Assembly: GCA_018873245.2 (NCBI GenBank) | Contig: JAEMBT020000006.1 | Coordinates: forward strand, 14,292,387 to 14,356,386 | Length of the DNA stretch: 64,000 nt | From: Archegozetes longisetosus | Taxonomy: Eukaryota > Arthropoda > Arachnida > Sarcoptiformes > Trhypochthoniidae | Direction of reading: 5' to 3' | Shown here: piece after piece, positions 1-12,070 of the stretch | Layout: every line of letters starts with the position of its first letter | Numbering within the stretch: position 1 is the first letter of the stretch | The notes under the pieces: generated by a model | The model's database searches: none | The model's input: only the letters and a program-made list of their open reading frames with translations | What the model was told of the DNA's origin: nothing | Translations under genes and position numbers: made by a program

Positions 1-977
1 AAGGATTATTAATATTGAAGCCACGAAATTCAACGAGATCAAAGCAAACTCCAGCTACGACTTTATTTTAAAACTAGATCGTTTTAAATCAGTTTAATAA
101 GAATATTGAACCATTAAATTGTGCTTAAAGAGTTGTTCAACATCTTAACATACAGGTAGAAGATGGTATGGTTTCCTGAGTCTCGAACCTCGTCCGAGAG
201 GTATCTCGAGACTCGTTCGAGTTTCGAAGAATATCTTTGTTGATTTAATCCTAATAATTAAGCTTTAATTTTTAAAGATTTTTACGTTTTAATGTTAACC
301 GAAGAAAAATGTTTGATGAATAGTTCTAAATTTAAAGGTTTGTAGTTCTCAAAAATATGTTTATCAAAAATCATGAAATGATCAATTTTTTTTAATCAAA
401 ATAGATTTGTTAAATAATTTGAAAATAAATTAAAAACTTTCATTTATTCAACAGTTATCCCAGTTCAATGTATTTTATCGAGTTTAAACGCAGGTAAATA
501 ATTATCAATCAAAATTTTCCTTCTATATTATGTGGAATTAATAAATTCACGAATTCTCGAGATCAAAATTTTTTCGAGACTCGAGAAGTTCATTTCTTGA
601 AAATACTATGCTTTACATATAAGCATTTTATACTTTTATTGTCAATATAAAAGAAAGAGAGCCTTCTATCAAACAAATCTTTAAAGAAATTTTCTAGATA
701 TAATGTTCATTAAGTCCATTTGAAGCGTTTACTAGAATTGCGCTTTTGAAAAATTTGTACATCAAGAGGGCTTAGGTCTTAATGAATATTTCAAAGGGGA
801 AAATCATTACTCATTAAATTCATGAAATCTCATCTGATAGTATCTTATTTATGAACTCTAATATTTTGACTGTCAAACTTTTAATAGTAAACGAATTTAT
901 GACTGCATTGATCACTCAGTGTTTCAATATTGATATTTTTTATAAGACGTTCGTTATTTAAATATCTTAAAGTAATG

Positions 978-1035
978 CTTCCAGTAATGCTTCATTTTGA
1001 TTAAAGTGATCAAATAAGTTTTTAACTTACAAAAT
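978..1035 (-). repeat. Coding-like fragment shared with 55204-55264
   Basis: About 58 bp match 55204-55264 in the same orientation with few differences. Read on the minus strand both encode closely similar peptides around KNLFDH..QNEA, with some conservative replacements. The copy near 55 kb lies inside an 81-residue open frame (55158-55403). I do not recognise the protein. It may be a fragment of a transposon or of a dispersed gene family. Confidence 0.5.
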
Positions 1036-1294
1036 ATAATAAGATTCGTGAGAAACCTACTAGAATGTATCAAATTTCCAGAAGAATGGTAACACGATGC
1101 ACAATTTGCAACAATGAAGTGAACACAGAGAGCGCATCTTTTCTTATAAAAGCATAATAATGAAAGCCTATGACTTCATAAACTTGAATGACTTGCCTGC
1201 AAAAAAGCTTTAGTCAATTTGTATAGCACTCAATTAAACCCTTCTTTTCTTAAAGTATACTTCAGATATTTATGACTTTAAAAAGTAGAAAATT
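1031..1294. repeat. 264-bp dispersed repeat, copy 1
   Basis: This block aligns directly, in the same orientation, with 63671-63934 at the other end of the window. Both copies are 264 bp by my boundaries and share long runs, for example aagcctatgact and tatagcactcaattaaaccc. No open frame is shared, so it is probably a non-autonomous mobile element or part of one. Terminal repeats were not identified. Confidence 0.75.
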
Positions 1295-2561
1295 TATGCA
1301 TATTAAATCAATCAAGTTAGTTCCTACACTCGACATTTTTGTTTGTTTGAGTCAAACGAAGCACTTGAAAACTAAAAGAATTCTTCAGAATTATTTTTAG
1401 AAAATATTTTTTATCCTGAGAATAAAATTTTCCACTTAAATGTAAGTTAGTGTTAAGTCAAGACTTAAGCTCAGAAGATTAAGTTCAACACACTTTTGTC
1501 TCCAATCAATCTTCAACTACATATTTAAATGATTGCTGACCATTTATATGGAGCTTGTATTCTCTTCAAAGTTTACTTTGCAAAGTAGTGAATAACACGC
1601 ATTTCGATGAGAAGTAAATAATTTGAATTCAATTTGACTAATACTTTTATTTATAATTAAAATAAATAAATAATTTATAAATGAAATATAAAAATATGAA
1701 CAAACGCTGTTATATCCTTTGTAAGATTATCTGTATATCAATTATGTTTAATATTTGAAGTTCAACAGCTATTTAATATCTTTAAGTTTAAATTATTAAT
1801 TGTGGAGTACATTTACAATCGTGATATTGACTCTAGTTCAATTTTTAGTAGGTAAGTTGTATGAACACCTGTAACATTATGTAAACGATTCTCACGATCC
1901 ACCCATAATTCCACACATCACTTAACATTACCCAGGTCAAGGTCACCAAAGGGTTCATCTATACCGAGAATATCATCTTTTATTTCCGTTTGAGACGCTT
2001 GAAATTAATTTTTAAAAATAAATTGAATGAGCTCTTTGTGGATTGTATTTTTGTTGAGCTCCACCTGTATGTAGAGATATACATCTTTTATGAGAAAAAA
2101 CCTTAAACAAACTGATTTTTTCAGAATTTCTGTTACTCCAATTGATTCTCAGGTCAATTAATATGAAAATTAGAAAAATAACAAATTCCTCCCAAAGTAG
2201 TTCTATCTATATCATAGGATTTTATTTTATGACTGAATGAGTGCTTTTCACCATTTATGGCCTTATATATAAAGTTTCAATTCTTAGCATATTTGGTGGC
2301 ATAAGTTAAAAAGTGCTAAAATAGACCATTTTTAAAATTGAACAAATTAGGCAAAAAAGTGAGATTTGAGGCTAAATAATCGGTTAAATATATGAAGAAA
2401 TAGCTGCACAAAGAACACTAAAACATCATTTTGAAAGATTAGACACCAAATTTAATTTGTATTATTCTAATTAATATAGTATTAAGCTCTAATTTATATT
2501 ATGATTTAATTCAATTTGTAGAAAAAATTCTATATCTCATATCTGAAAAAGTTCTGTAAAG

Positions 2562-2753
2562 CAAGGGTTCCCAAATAATAGGACCCAAAAGATGATCGCG
2601 AATCTTTTCTTAAGGATCTCGCAATTATTTTTAAAGACCATTAGAGGTCGGTAGTAGCATCAGGTTTCCTAATGAGCATATTTAGTATTAATACTTTAAA
2701 AAGCATGAATTAGACGTTCAGATAGTCCGCGGAAAAGAAGTTTAGGAACCACT
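2562..2753. mobile_element. Possible hAT-type MITE, about 190 bp
   Basis: The left end reads caagggttcccaaa and the right end, reverse-complemented, reads gtggttcctaaac. These approximate the CAGGGGTTCCCAAA-type ends common in hAT transposons (known from memory). No clear 8-bp target duplication is visible, so this is tentative. Confidence 0.35.
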
Positions 2754-2839
2754 TTAGGAAAAAGAAGGAAGTCTAGGAGTATATCTTATGAAACTTTTTA
2801 ACATATTGAGATAAACCCTCATTTATTCTCTAATTGTTT

Positions 2840-3954
2840 CTAGTTAATTATAATATCGGCTATTTCAAAGTAAGAGAGCACAGAGAAAACGATAGATAAT
2901 TTATTTAAACAAATAATATATTTAATTAATGTAATCCCCCCAGCTTCGATGCACTGCTCCATTCGGGCCCTCCACATGTTGAACACCTCCTTCCAATCAT
3001 TTTCCAGTATGGAGTCAAAATACTCCATGACCTCCCAATCCAACTCTTCATCTGTCTCGAAGAACATTCCGCGCAAGTGGTGCTTCAAACCACTGAACAA
3101 CCAAAAGTCGCACATTGCGAGGTCAGGTGAATATAGAGGGTGCGGAATTGTCTTCACCTTATTTTTGGCCAAAAACTCTTCGGTCAGCTTTGCGGTATGT
3201 ACTCGACTGTTGTCGTGGTGCAACATTACACCCCTTTTTGACGCCCCCTCGAGCACTTTTGGCAGACAGTTGGTGGTGTACCACAAAGCCGTCGCTGTCT
3301 TCTGTCCTGTCAATTTGACGGCTTTTACCAAACCCTTTGTGTTAAAAAACACGGCGTAAAAACTTTTCCAATTGTTTTGTCACGCTTGGGCATATCCGGG
3401 GGTTCCTCATCTTCAAAGACGAATATCTTCGCCTCGTGTGACAACTTTGGTTCATAATAATGAACATAAACCTCATCACCTGTGATGACCCTATCAATAA
3501 TGGCCTGACCCCCACTTTTCCACATATTAAGATTTTGGCGGCAAATATTCACACGTATATCCTTTTGTTCATCGGACAGGAAGTGTGGCACAAACCGACA
3601 TAACTTCTTATGGAGGCCCAGTTCTTGAGTGCAGATACGGTACACAGAAGAGCAAGAAATGCCAGTTCTGTCCTCTAACTCTTGGTATGTGAGCCATGGA
3701 TCAGCCCTCACAAGCTTCTCAATTATGGCCGTATTTTCCGGAGTCACCACATATGATTGCTGACCAGGATGTGGCCTATCTTTGGTGGACTGTCGGTCGA
3801 GCCTGAATTCCCGGAGCCATCTGGTTATCGTACTATAACCAGGGCAGGCATCACCCAATCGATCCCTGATGCGACCCATTATTTCTTTCGGGTCATTAGT
3901 GTTCAACGATTCATATTTTATTAGAACCCGCTTCTCCTCATTAGTCCACTCCAT
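2840..3954 (-). pseudogene. mariner transposase (DD34D), frameshifted
   Basis: This is a DNA transposase that cuts and pastes its element at TA sites. The N-terminal part (3954 down to 3325) has an HTH-type DNA-binding region and the first catalytic Asp in VITGDEVYVHY. The second part (3352 down to 2840) has the second Asp in MLHHDNSRVH and the third in YSPDLAMCDF. The two parts lie in different frames. One missing base in the A5 run at 3358-3362 (T on the coding strand) would join them as ...VFYAVFFNTKG. A second probable one-base loss, in the C6 run at 2936-2941, turns the usual GGDY end into GGIT and removes the stop, so the frame runs through the terminal repeat to 2840. Either a non-functional copy or homopolymer errors in the sequence. 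Confidence 0.9.
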
Positions 3955-4138
3955 TAATTATCACCGATAATTTCTGACTAGACTTGTTTAAATCACGATA
4001 AAATCAAAACGACTAGATATAATTTAGTGAAAATCACTTGATAATGGTATCAATTATTGACAAATAAAAACACGTTGTAATCATCTATATATTACATGTA
4101 GTATAGGTTATGCTCTTTTAGTTAGAAATAGCCGATAT
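2853..4138 (-). mobile_element. mariner-family transposon, 1.29 kb, degenerate
   Basis: The element is bounded by 28-bp terminal inverted repeats at 2853-2880 and 4111-4138 that match at 25 of 28 positions (inner ends tgctct, outer ends gccgatat). A length near 1.3 kb is usual for mariner. It encloses a transposase frame on the minus strand that starts about 160 bp inside the right end. The flanks are TA-rich, but an exact TA duplication is no longer clear. Confidence 0.9.
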
Positions 4139-5202
4139 AAATATCTGAAGAAGTTTTAATTGATTTAAATGATAATTTTTTTCTTAATCATCTTTGGAGA
4201 AGAAAAGTCTTGAGAAATCTTAAAAAATCAACAGAAAGATAAAAAATCAATGCGATACAAAAATTAAGACAAATAAATTAAATGAATGAAAAGTTAAACC
4301 GAAACATAAAACTAAAAGCTAATCAATTTGAAGATCTGTATTCAAAAGATAATAAATTGAGATGCAATATGTGTGTTGACAAAAATTAGATTTAAATTGT
4401 ATAAAATAAAAATGCATATCAAGTTTAGTATACGCAAAGAGTCTGTCTCACATTCAAAAATAGTATATAGATTTAAAGATCCTGTTCTCAAGGTTTACGT
4501 TTGCGAAAATCTTAAGGTTTTTCGCAAGACAGCAAATTTTCTTATTTTAAGAACTTCGTAAGCGTAAACTCTACGAATACGTAATTTGAGAAAAATGATA
4601 AAACGCAGGCCTAAAAATTCAGTTAATCATTTTTTCAATTTTGGTTTTAAATTTATATTGATTTATCGATTTCAAATGAATATATCCAAAAATAATCTCG
4701 TAAGCAGAACATGCTAAATCTTTACGCTAAAGAGTGAACAATTTTCCAAAATTCTTAGGATAGAAGTTGAAGCTTTACTTATGTCCTGTAAGTTGAAAAC
4801 CTTATGATCAATGTCTAACAATAGAGATAAGGATAATCAGTTCTTTTAAGTCTTACATGGTCAGTTACTAGCGTAGGAAAATCTTTCCTTATAATAATAA
4901 TTATTATTATAATTGTAATTATTGTGTTATTTATATTATGAAATGATGACTATTGAGGAAGCTTTATTGTTAGGATTAATTATAATGAACAAGGGCTTCA
5001 ATGACGTGAATAGTTGGCAAATTATGAATTTAGCCGTATTTTGCCTAAGAACGTTTGCAATATATACATACAATTATTGTTCATTCTTTCACTCTGATAG
5101 AAGAATCTTTGTGAGCATCATTCGAACAGTAAACAACATCAATTTGTTTCTGGTTTTATATTTCGTACAATTAAGTGATTAACGGTGTCATACATTGAAA
5201 AG
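4139..5202. other. Intergenic, upstream of ELOVL gene 1
   Basis: No supported gene. An AT palindrome lies near 4890-4923. An open frame at 4922-5182 has no recognisable domain and ends in a stop just before the ELOVL start, so I left it out. A 5' UTR or promoter for the ELOVL gene presumably lies here, but no defined motif stands out. Confidence 0.5.
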
Positions 5203-7800
5203 ATGTGGTATTATTTGGATCAGTATTGGGACGATATCGGAGACCCACGTGTTAATCATTGGCTCTTTATAAGTGGTGGCATTTGGAAGATATTGTTGTA
5301 TATGACATCATATCTAGTTCTCACCAGAGTTATTTTACCAATTTATATGAGCAAGAGGTATATTTTCAATACAAGTAGTTATCATTCAAGTTATTTAATC
5401 ACAACTCTTTAGATGTAATTCATTCTATTGATGAGGTTGTAAAAAACGAGAAATAGGCTTATCCTCGATTGTTGAAATTCAAGTGCACTAACAATGCTCG
5501 CGTACGGTAGCGCTTATAAATATTTTAGGCTTTAACTTAAGTCAAAATTGAATCTCGAGTATGATTTGCAATAATTGATTTAATTTTTTGTGAGAAAATC
5601 TAGTGAAGTGATGTTATGTGATGAAACTCAAACTATTTTGAGTACAAATTTATTTCTATAGAACCTGGACAATGCATTTGATTCAGTTCTAATTAGTTTA
5701 ATTTTGTTTTTTAACTTCTTTAATCACTCAATTTAGATTTAGATGATTTTGCTGCAAATTTCTAATGTTCATTTTTAATTTTTTACCCAATATAGAGAGC
5801 CATTTGTGCTGAAAAAGACATTAATATTTTACAATACATTTATGGTATGTGCAAATGCATTTGGTTTTTACTGGGCAGTAATTTCGATCGATTATGGAAA
5901 AATATTTCTTGACTTCAATTATCCATCAAGAGATGATAAATCACCACAAACTTTATGGTACCTCTCTTTGGGTTAGTATTCGAAATAAGACTAAAATAAA
6001 ACTTAGGCTTTGGAAACACTTTTCGCTAACATTTTGAAACTGATTAGTTCAAAAATCGTAATATATTTTTAACGTGAGGCATGATTACAATGTTAAAAGT
6101 TTAAAAATGAAATGATTATCTACTTATTATTCAGTCATATGTACAAGAGAATTTTTAATGTTATGAAGTGCAAACTGAAATCAAATAGCTGAAGAAGTTT
6201 GAAAGTTAAAGTTACGGTGACGCCTAGAGCTTTAACTCAAAAATTTAACTGCGTATCTGAACGTTGGTTCAAACATCAAGGTTCTCAGAAAGAGAGGAAT
6301 TTCCTCGCTTTTCCTAGTAATGCAAGGATAACAAAGAGATTTTTTGCTTTCCTCGAAAACTCTTCTTTTTCTCGGATATAGAAAAATTTATCCAAAAATG
6401 ATTTGATATGAAATAAAGCAAAGAATATGTGTGAAGTTTGGTGGCGTAATAAGTTAGTACTTCATATATAAGCCTCAAAAGTGCAGCTTCGAGTCTTAGC
6501 TGGGTTATTTTTTAAATTTAATTAAAATCAAAGCTGTTTATGCGAGTTATTAATTCAAAGTTTGTGTATGGACATAACTGTATTAAGAGAACCATAGTTT
6601 ATGTCTTTGTCGAGACATTGAGAGGGAGATTGCAAGGGAAAAGTAGGCGTTAAGTCTGAGAACACTGGCAAACATTTAGGAAAGGACTAATATAAACACT
6701 AGATTATAGAATCAAGGATTTGATCATTTGGGATCACTTCACAGTTTTGTAAAACAAAATCTGAATAGTATCGTTTCAAAAGATTAAGTTCTGAAAACTC
6801 TATCTTCCAACTTTTCTCAGATAAAAAGATTTCAATTTTCTAGATATAAAATGAACTAAACTTTGAGACTCTATATTTTCAAATATTAAATAGATCAAAA
6901 TTCAATAATCATTCCACAGTATTGGATTCTATATTATTAATTTCGGTATTTTAAACCATTCTATTCTCATTTACATATCATATAGAGGTTTCATAGTTTT
7001 TCACTAACCTTACTGCCGTAATTTTTATTATATTACGATTTTAATCATCGGTTTCTTAATAAGTACTTGAAAGCAATATCTCTATTAAAAAGTAACATGG
7101 ATTTTATCATCTTGTTAGGACTTCAAAACAAGTTTTTCGAAATTTTGCTATTTGTAGCTTCATATCTCGAAACTTAATTTTTCGAAAGCCTATGTTTCGA
7201 AACTTCGAAGTTTAACCAATCATTTCCTATAAAAAAAATTCCTGAGCAATAGTTTCTGCTTTCAAATATTTTGAAAACTCTTAGGCTTTCATCTATTTTA
7301 ATTTTCAAGGTTGGTATTTCATGTTGACTCGATTCGTAGACCTATTGGATACAGTATTCTTTGTATTGAGAAAAAAAGGATCACAGATAACAACTCTACA
7401 CTTATATCATCACACAGTGGTTCCCATACTTTGTTGGGTATCATTTAAATATAACGGTTTGATACCAATAATCCGCATGTTTTTAGTACTGAATACAGCC
7501 ATTCACGTAATGATGTATGGATACTACGCTTTAGCTGCATTGGGTCCTAAAGTTCAAAAGTATTTGTGGTGGAAAAAATACATAACACAACTACAAATAT
7601 TGCAATTTATGATTTGTGGCACTTATGGTGTTGTCTTATTTTGCAAGCAAACTGATTATCCTATGGGTTGGTTTTACTTTTGCGTTGGACAGAATCCTTT
7701 ATTTTTCTACATGTTCTATGATTTCTATAGACAATCTTATATTAAGAGAAGAAAATCAATTGCTATAAGAGCAAAATTATTGAAAGACAAATTTTCATAA
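5203..7800 (+). CDS. ELOVL very-long-chain fatty acid elongase 1 (3 exons)
   Basis: This is the condensing enzyme (3-ketoacyl-CoA synthase) of the ER elongation cycle, which adds malonyl-CoA-derived C2 units to long-chain acyl-CoA. Exons are 5203-5357, 5796-5971 and 7310-7800, joined at GT-AG sites in matching phase, for 273 residues. The family pattern is complete: [13 protein letters not shown] (120-133), the HLYHH catalytic box (141-145), HVMMYGYYAL and [12 protein letters not shown]. Several hydrophobic segments fit a multi-pass ER protein, and the tail is Lys-rich. I start at ATG 5203; the in-frame GTG at 5185 is not credible in a eukaryote. The N-terminus is about 25 residues shorter than the two paralogues, so an upstream coding exon may be missed. 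The 1.3-kb second intron hosts a repeat (6730-7219). AATAAA lies at about 7858. Confidence 0.88.
6730..7219. mobile_element. Inverted-repeat element inside ELOVL intron 2
   Basis: It begins gggatcacttc and ends with cgaagtttaacc, and the right part is rich in ttcgaaa motifs. It aligns in direct orientation with the 700-bp element at 25551-26250, including an internal stretch near 6880-6910 (attttcaaatattaaatag) and one near 7047-7130 (gtttcttaataa...cttcaaaac). This copy is shorter and its left end is eroded. It is a non-autonomous DNA element with no coding capacity. Confidence 0.65.
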
Positions 7801-10423
7801 AATTATATAATCATGAAGTTTATCAAAAATATTTTGTATGAATGAAAACGACAGTGGAAATAAAATTTGATATTTTCAATTTGAGTCAATTTCAAAGGGA
7901 ATTACAGTTGAGGCTGGATTGACAAATCGTATAACTAGTCTTATTCACAAATAACACTTCAAATTTAGTGAAAGTATGGCTTCAATGAGGGCTAACTTTA
8001 ATCACTTGTGGCGTAACTTGAAGTTATCACTAAGTCTTATGGATTTTTAATAGAAAAATGAACCCTCAGTTTTTACTTGAGTTGAAGTCAGTTTTGCGAA
8101 TATAAAAATTGTCACTTAAGTTACAACTCTTTCAAGTTATTGCTTAAATTGTGTTTATCAATTAGACTGAATATAATTAGCGGAAATATTTGAATAACAT
8201 TTTCTATAAGAATCTAATTGACAATAGTATGAAAATTTGTTTACTATTAAAACGTAAAATTTAGATTTCGAAACCATTGATGGCACTACTGACGCAATAT
8301 TAAATGTAATACTTTGACGGATAAGTTTGCTAAATTTGATTTTGCTGTCAACATCTTACAATATAAGTATTACAAAATTCTAAAAGATTTTCCTGAAAAA
8401 TGTGTTTCGTAAACTTATTAACTATTTCTTAAATGTGGTTTGTTGAGAGAATGTTCATATCAGTAGTTGTCAGTCAACCCCGTCTCGCAGATTAGATTCA
8501 ATGTGTCTAGGTAATTATCAAGCCAAGCAGTTAGAAAATTGAAGTAAAATATTCATTTGTTGGCAATTCATGAAAATATTTACATTGCATTGTATTGGCT
8601 TAATCGAAATGCCTTAAAGCTTTCAAAAGCAATTTTCTCAATTAATACAAAATTCCAATATTTTCTCTGCGAAAATGCTCATTAGTTACATTTCGAGAAG
8701 CCTCGGCTGGTCAAATAAAATCAATGGCTGGGTTGGATCTGGTCCGCGAGTCTCCAAGTGTCGACCGCTATTCCATACTCTTTGATAGATTGTTTTTATC
8801 ATGAAAATTACAACATTTCTTAGTTCAATAAGAAGACGGAAATCTTGGATGAAATGTCATAAGTATTAAGAAATAACTCATTAACAGAAAAAGACGGTTC
8901 GGCATTATGTATATGACATCAGAAATTGAATTTTGAGCATTTAAGTTTTAAAACTTCGAAAAACCTTTCCTTTATTATTGAACACAAGTACGTCACAAAA
9001 TACATTGAGATGTGCTAAACATTCATTAGTCTCCTTATAAACTATTGAATCTGCTTCGCATCAATAACTTGATGAGACTTAAAGTGTGATGAAGACAATA
9101 ATTGTCTCATGAGCTGAAAACGAACAAAGTTGGCTGTCTATATGCTGACCTGAACTATTAGGAATCTTAAAATACAGCTTGACTAATTATTAATTTGAGA
9201 CACAATAGTATTAATTATTTAGTTTACATATAAGACTGAAATTAATTTTATTAATTAAGTTATGCTTCATATGATTTGTTATAGTTCAAGTATATTTAAA
9301 AAAACTTTATGCGAACGGTAATTTAACTAATTTTTTTATCTATAATATGATATAACTCTATTTTCACTTGATTACATAAATTAGTTTAACTGTAAACCAC
9401 TGATTTCTAACCAGTGGTTGTGAAAATAGTCACGAAATTCGAGTCAATTCTCAGTCTAATCATTATTGAACTATAAAGTGACAAACATTTCTTGTCTCAG
9501 TGGTGAAAATGTTCGCAGCTTTTAAGTATTTATTGCGAATCATGGTCTAATAAAGCAAATACTCATTACCTAATTCCCCAAATTATCTATCAATACAACT
9601 GATAATTGAGTCACAGGCTTATTGAGCATAAAAATTGAAAAAAATTCAAACAATAAAACAGTGTCTATTTCTCAGAGTTATTTTCATTTTTATTGTTAGC
9701 TTCAAACCGAATAACAAAAATAGAATAACAATAATCATCGAAAAGATTCCGATGTCTGCAAAATTAATTTTACATAAAGATAAAAAAGCTGACAAAAAAT
9801 CGATTTTAATTATTTTCTTGATAATTATAAAATTTATGTTAATTTATGGTTAGACTTATATAATGAAAACATTTACAGATATTTTTCGAAAACATTGGTT
9901 CTTATAATAAGTTACGGTGAAGCTGCTTAAAACTTATTTCTAATCATTTAAAAGGCACTGAAAATTGAAAGTTGGCTTAAATCCAAATCACATTTCACAC
10001 AATTGATTGGAAGAAAAAGAGTCTCATATCAGACTTGAAGGATTTCCGTAAACTTTTCTTGAATTGTCCTGAACTAATTCACGTTCAGCTGAATTAATTC
10101 AATAAATTAGGTCAATATTTGCTAAACAACTTTGATTTTCAGTTACATTTATTTTCTGATACAAATTTTTAAAGAGAAGTCTTTTTAAAAATACTTCAGT
10201 CAACCGATCATTAACGCTCACAATTCTCATTTTTAATAAGGTTTTCAATTAATAATCACTTTTTTGAATGTCGAGAGCAAACGATCGTAAGCGTTATTAA
10301 CTTTGATGGCGAGTAAAAGATCCAATGATAAAAATGTCATCATTTTCAATATCTTAATATAAACAAAAGTATTCATCGATTTTCTAAAAGTTCAACTCTC
10401 GAAAAGTGGAAACGAACTAATAT
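7801..10423. other. Intergenic between ELOVL genes 1 and 2
   Basis: I see only AT-rich sequence. A GC-richer patch at about 8698-8770 (ggctgggttggatctggtccgcg) resembles a transposon end, but no partner end was found. A 72-codon frame at 9635-9853 is low-complexity Lys/Ile and is not supported as a gene. Confidence 0.5.
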
Positions 10424-11374
10424 TTAAATACACTTTCGTAAATGCAATGAAGTTTTATTACATTTATCGACGAAATTGTTGTTGCAGAGGCTATTGGCTG
10501 GTTTACTGTCAGCAGGATTTTTAACGTTTCTGTTATAAGTTCTGCCATAGAATTGACAAAAAAGATATATAAAAATTGGTACTTGAATGGTACCAAAATA
10601 TGATAGCCATGGGGGGTAACCAGTTTGACACCAGAGAAAAACGAAACCATACAATCCATAGACCCCGAATTGAGCTAGCTGAATTTGGGTTAAATATTTT
10701 TTCCACCATAAATACTTCTGAACTCTGGGGCCAAATGCCGAAAGACCATAATATAAATACATTATAATATGTACTAGTGAATTAAAAATAACAAAAATTC
10801 CTAGAGCTGGAGCCGTTGGAATCAATTTGAAGCTGAACCAGCCTAAGAGCGGAACAACAGTGTGATGGTATAAGTGAAGTCCCGATACTTGTGAATGCTT
10901 TTTGCGTAGCACAAAAATTACAGTCTCTATTAAATCGGCGTATTTCGTTAGGTAATAGTAATAGCCAGAATGTAACATTCGAATCTGTTTTGACGACAGG
11001 TCAGTTGAAGTTGGCTTTGAAAATATAGCTAAATCTGCACCAAATCTCAAACATATCATGGCTTCACAGAAGAAGTATGCGTTCACTAAAACCATAAATA
11101 TATTATAAAGTAACATTTGAAAACGCAACTGAAATGGATCTCTATTTTTCATAAAATGTGGTCCAATGTTCTTGACAATTAACAAATAAGTGCCCAAAAT
11201 AGCTAACATTTGTACCGGTCCACCATTCATCAGTGGGAAATTTTTGACACGTGGATCTCCTTCTTCTTCCCAGTAATGATGCAAATAATAATAAAATGTT
11301 GATAAAAGCGATGGTGAATATGTTGATGGATATGGATTCGACGCGTAATTGAGGATTATGCTTAAGTTTGCCAT
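10424..11374 (-). CDS. ELOVL very-long-chain fatty acid elongase 2 (intronless)
   Basis: This is an ER 3-ketoacyl-CoA synthase of the ELOVL family. The single exon encodes 316 residues from the first in-frame ATG at 11374 (the open frame extends 8 codons upstream without an ATG). Motifs in order: an N-terminal YYYLHHYWEEEGDPRVKNFP block, MKNRDPFQLR, an ELOVL box ending DLIETVIFVLRKK, the HLYHH box (167-171), HIIMYLYYGL and YLWWKKYLTQIQ. Multi-pass membrane protein. The C-terminal tail is long and Asn/Lys-rich. It lacks every intron seen in its two neighbours, so it may be a retrocopy or have lost its introns; the frame is intact. It faces gene 1 tail to tail. Confidence 0.9.
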   Translation of the reverse strand: MANLSIILNYASNPYPSTYSPSLLSTFYYYLHHYWEEEGDPRVKNFPLMNGGPVQMLAILGTYLLIVKNIGPHFMKNRDPFQLRFQMLLYNIFMVLVNAYFFCEAMICLRFGADLAIFSKPTSTDLSSKQIRMLHSGYYYYLTKYADLIETVIFVLRKKHSQVSGLHLYHHTVVPLLGWFSFKLIPTAPALGIFVIFNSLVHIIMYLYYGLSAFGPRVQKYLWWKKYLTQIQLAQFGVYGLYGFVFLWCQTGYPPWLSYFGTIQVPIFIYLFCQFYGRTYNRNVKNPADSKPANSLCNNNFVDKCNKTSLHLRKCI

Positions 11375-12026
11375 TATCTTAATCAATTTATGGTCCACTT
11401 CAGTACTAATGATTGAGTTGAAAAACTTTCACGTTTGAATACGTGTTAACACAGATAACACTTGTGGGCATTTTTACACATTTAAAACTTTTATCTGAAA
11501 AATTGTCACTATTTTATTGATAATAACTTTTAATTAGAAGAATTAGTCACTAGATTATAGTTGATGTTGATTACGAATATGAACAATAAGTTGGACTTGA
11601 ATCAATAGCGATTTCTACAAGACTTTTTCTATCATCTGAATGAAATAGATTGATTCAGAGGAAGAAATGATACATATTTTATGGAATTGAAGCAATTTTT
11701 GAGAGCAATGCTTAGAAATCAAGTTCTCTCATGAAAGAGACTCATGAGTGGTGTAACTGAACTGTTGACACTATTTTTAGAGAAAATCCCCTTAAAAGAA
11801 ATTAAGCCAATAATATATAAGTTAAATAACAGTTATTCTCGTATCTACCGTTCAAATTGGTGTAACACTGAAGTTAAATGTTATAAAACTATATATACTC
11901 TCCATACCTGAGATTACAGGCTATAGTTTTCGGCATCGGGAGTGTTCAGCTATTCTATTGTATAAATAGGTTGGAACCGAATGTAAGAGACTTTTAGCTA
12001 AGTGAAAAGTGGAACTCGCCTTAACT

Positions 12027-12070
12027 AAAAACACTTCTATGGGTAAAGCAAAGTGATTAGAAGTGTTTTT
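12027..12070. repeat. Short perfect hairpin
   Basis: The arms aaaaacacttct (12027-12038) and agaagtgttttt (12059-12070) are perfectly complementary around a 20-nt loop. The stem does not extend further, so it is shorter than a typical microRNA precursor. The function is unknown and it may be chance. Confidence 0.5.

Larger units (their letters stand above)
1..2561. other. AT-rich intergenic DNA with repeats
   Basis: I see no credible coding exon. The stretch holds CTCGAG-type palindromic blocks near 203-230 and 573-590 that could be the arms of a small inverted-repeat element (weak), the dispersed repeat described at 1031-1294, and a short coding-like fragment at 978-1035. The rest is anonymous AT-rich sequence. 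Confidence 0.5.

Noticed and set aside
2949-3359. Plus-strand frames over the mariner
   Set aside because: They are antisense shadows of the transposase, whose catalytic motifs are on the minus strand.
4922-5182. 86-codon frame just upstream of ELOVL gene 1
   Set aside because: No domain, no similarity to the ELOVL N-terminus, stop before the ELOVL start and no splice that keeps phase; treated as chance.
8698-8770. GC-richer patch like a hAT transposon end
   Set aside because: No partner inverted repeat or target duplication was found nearby.
9635-9853. 72-codon Lys/Ile-rich frame
   Set aside because: Low complexity, AT-driven, no paralogue or domain.
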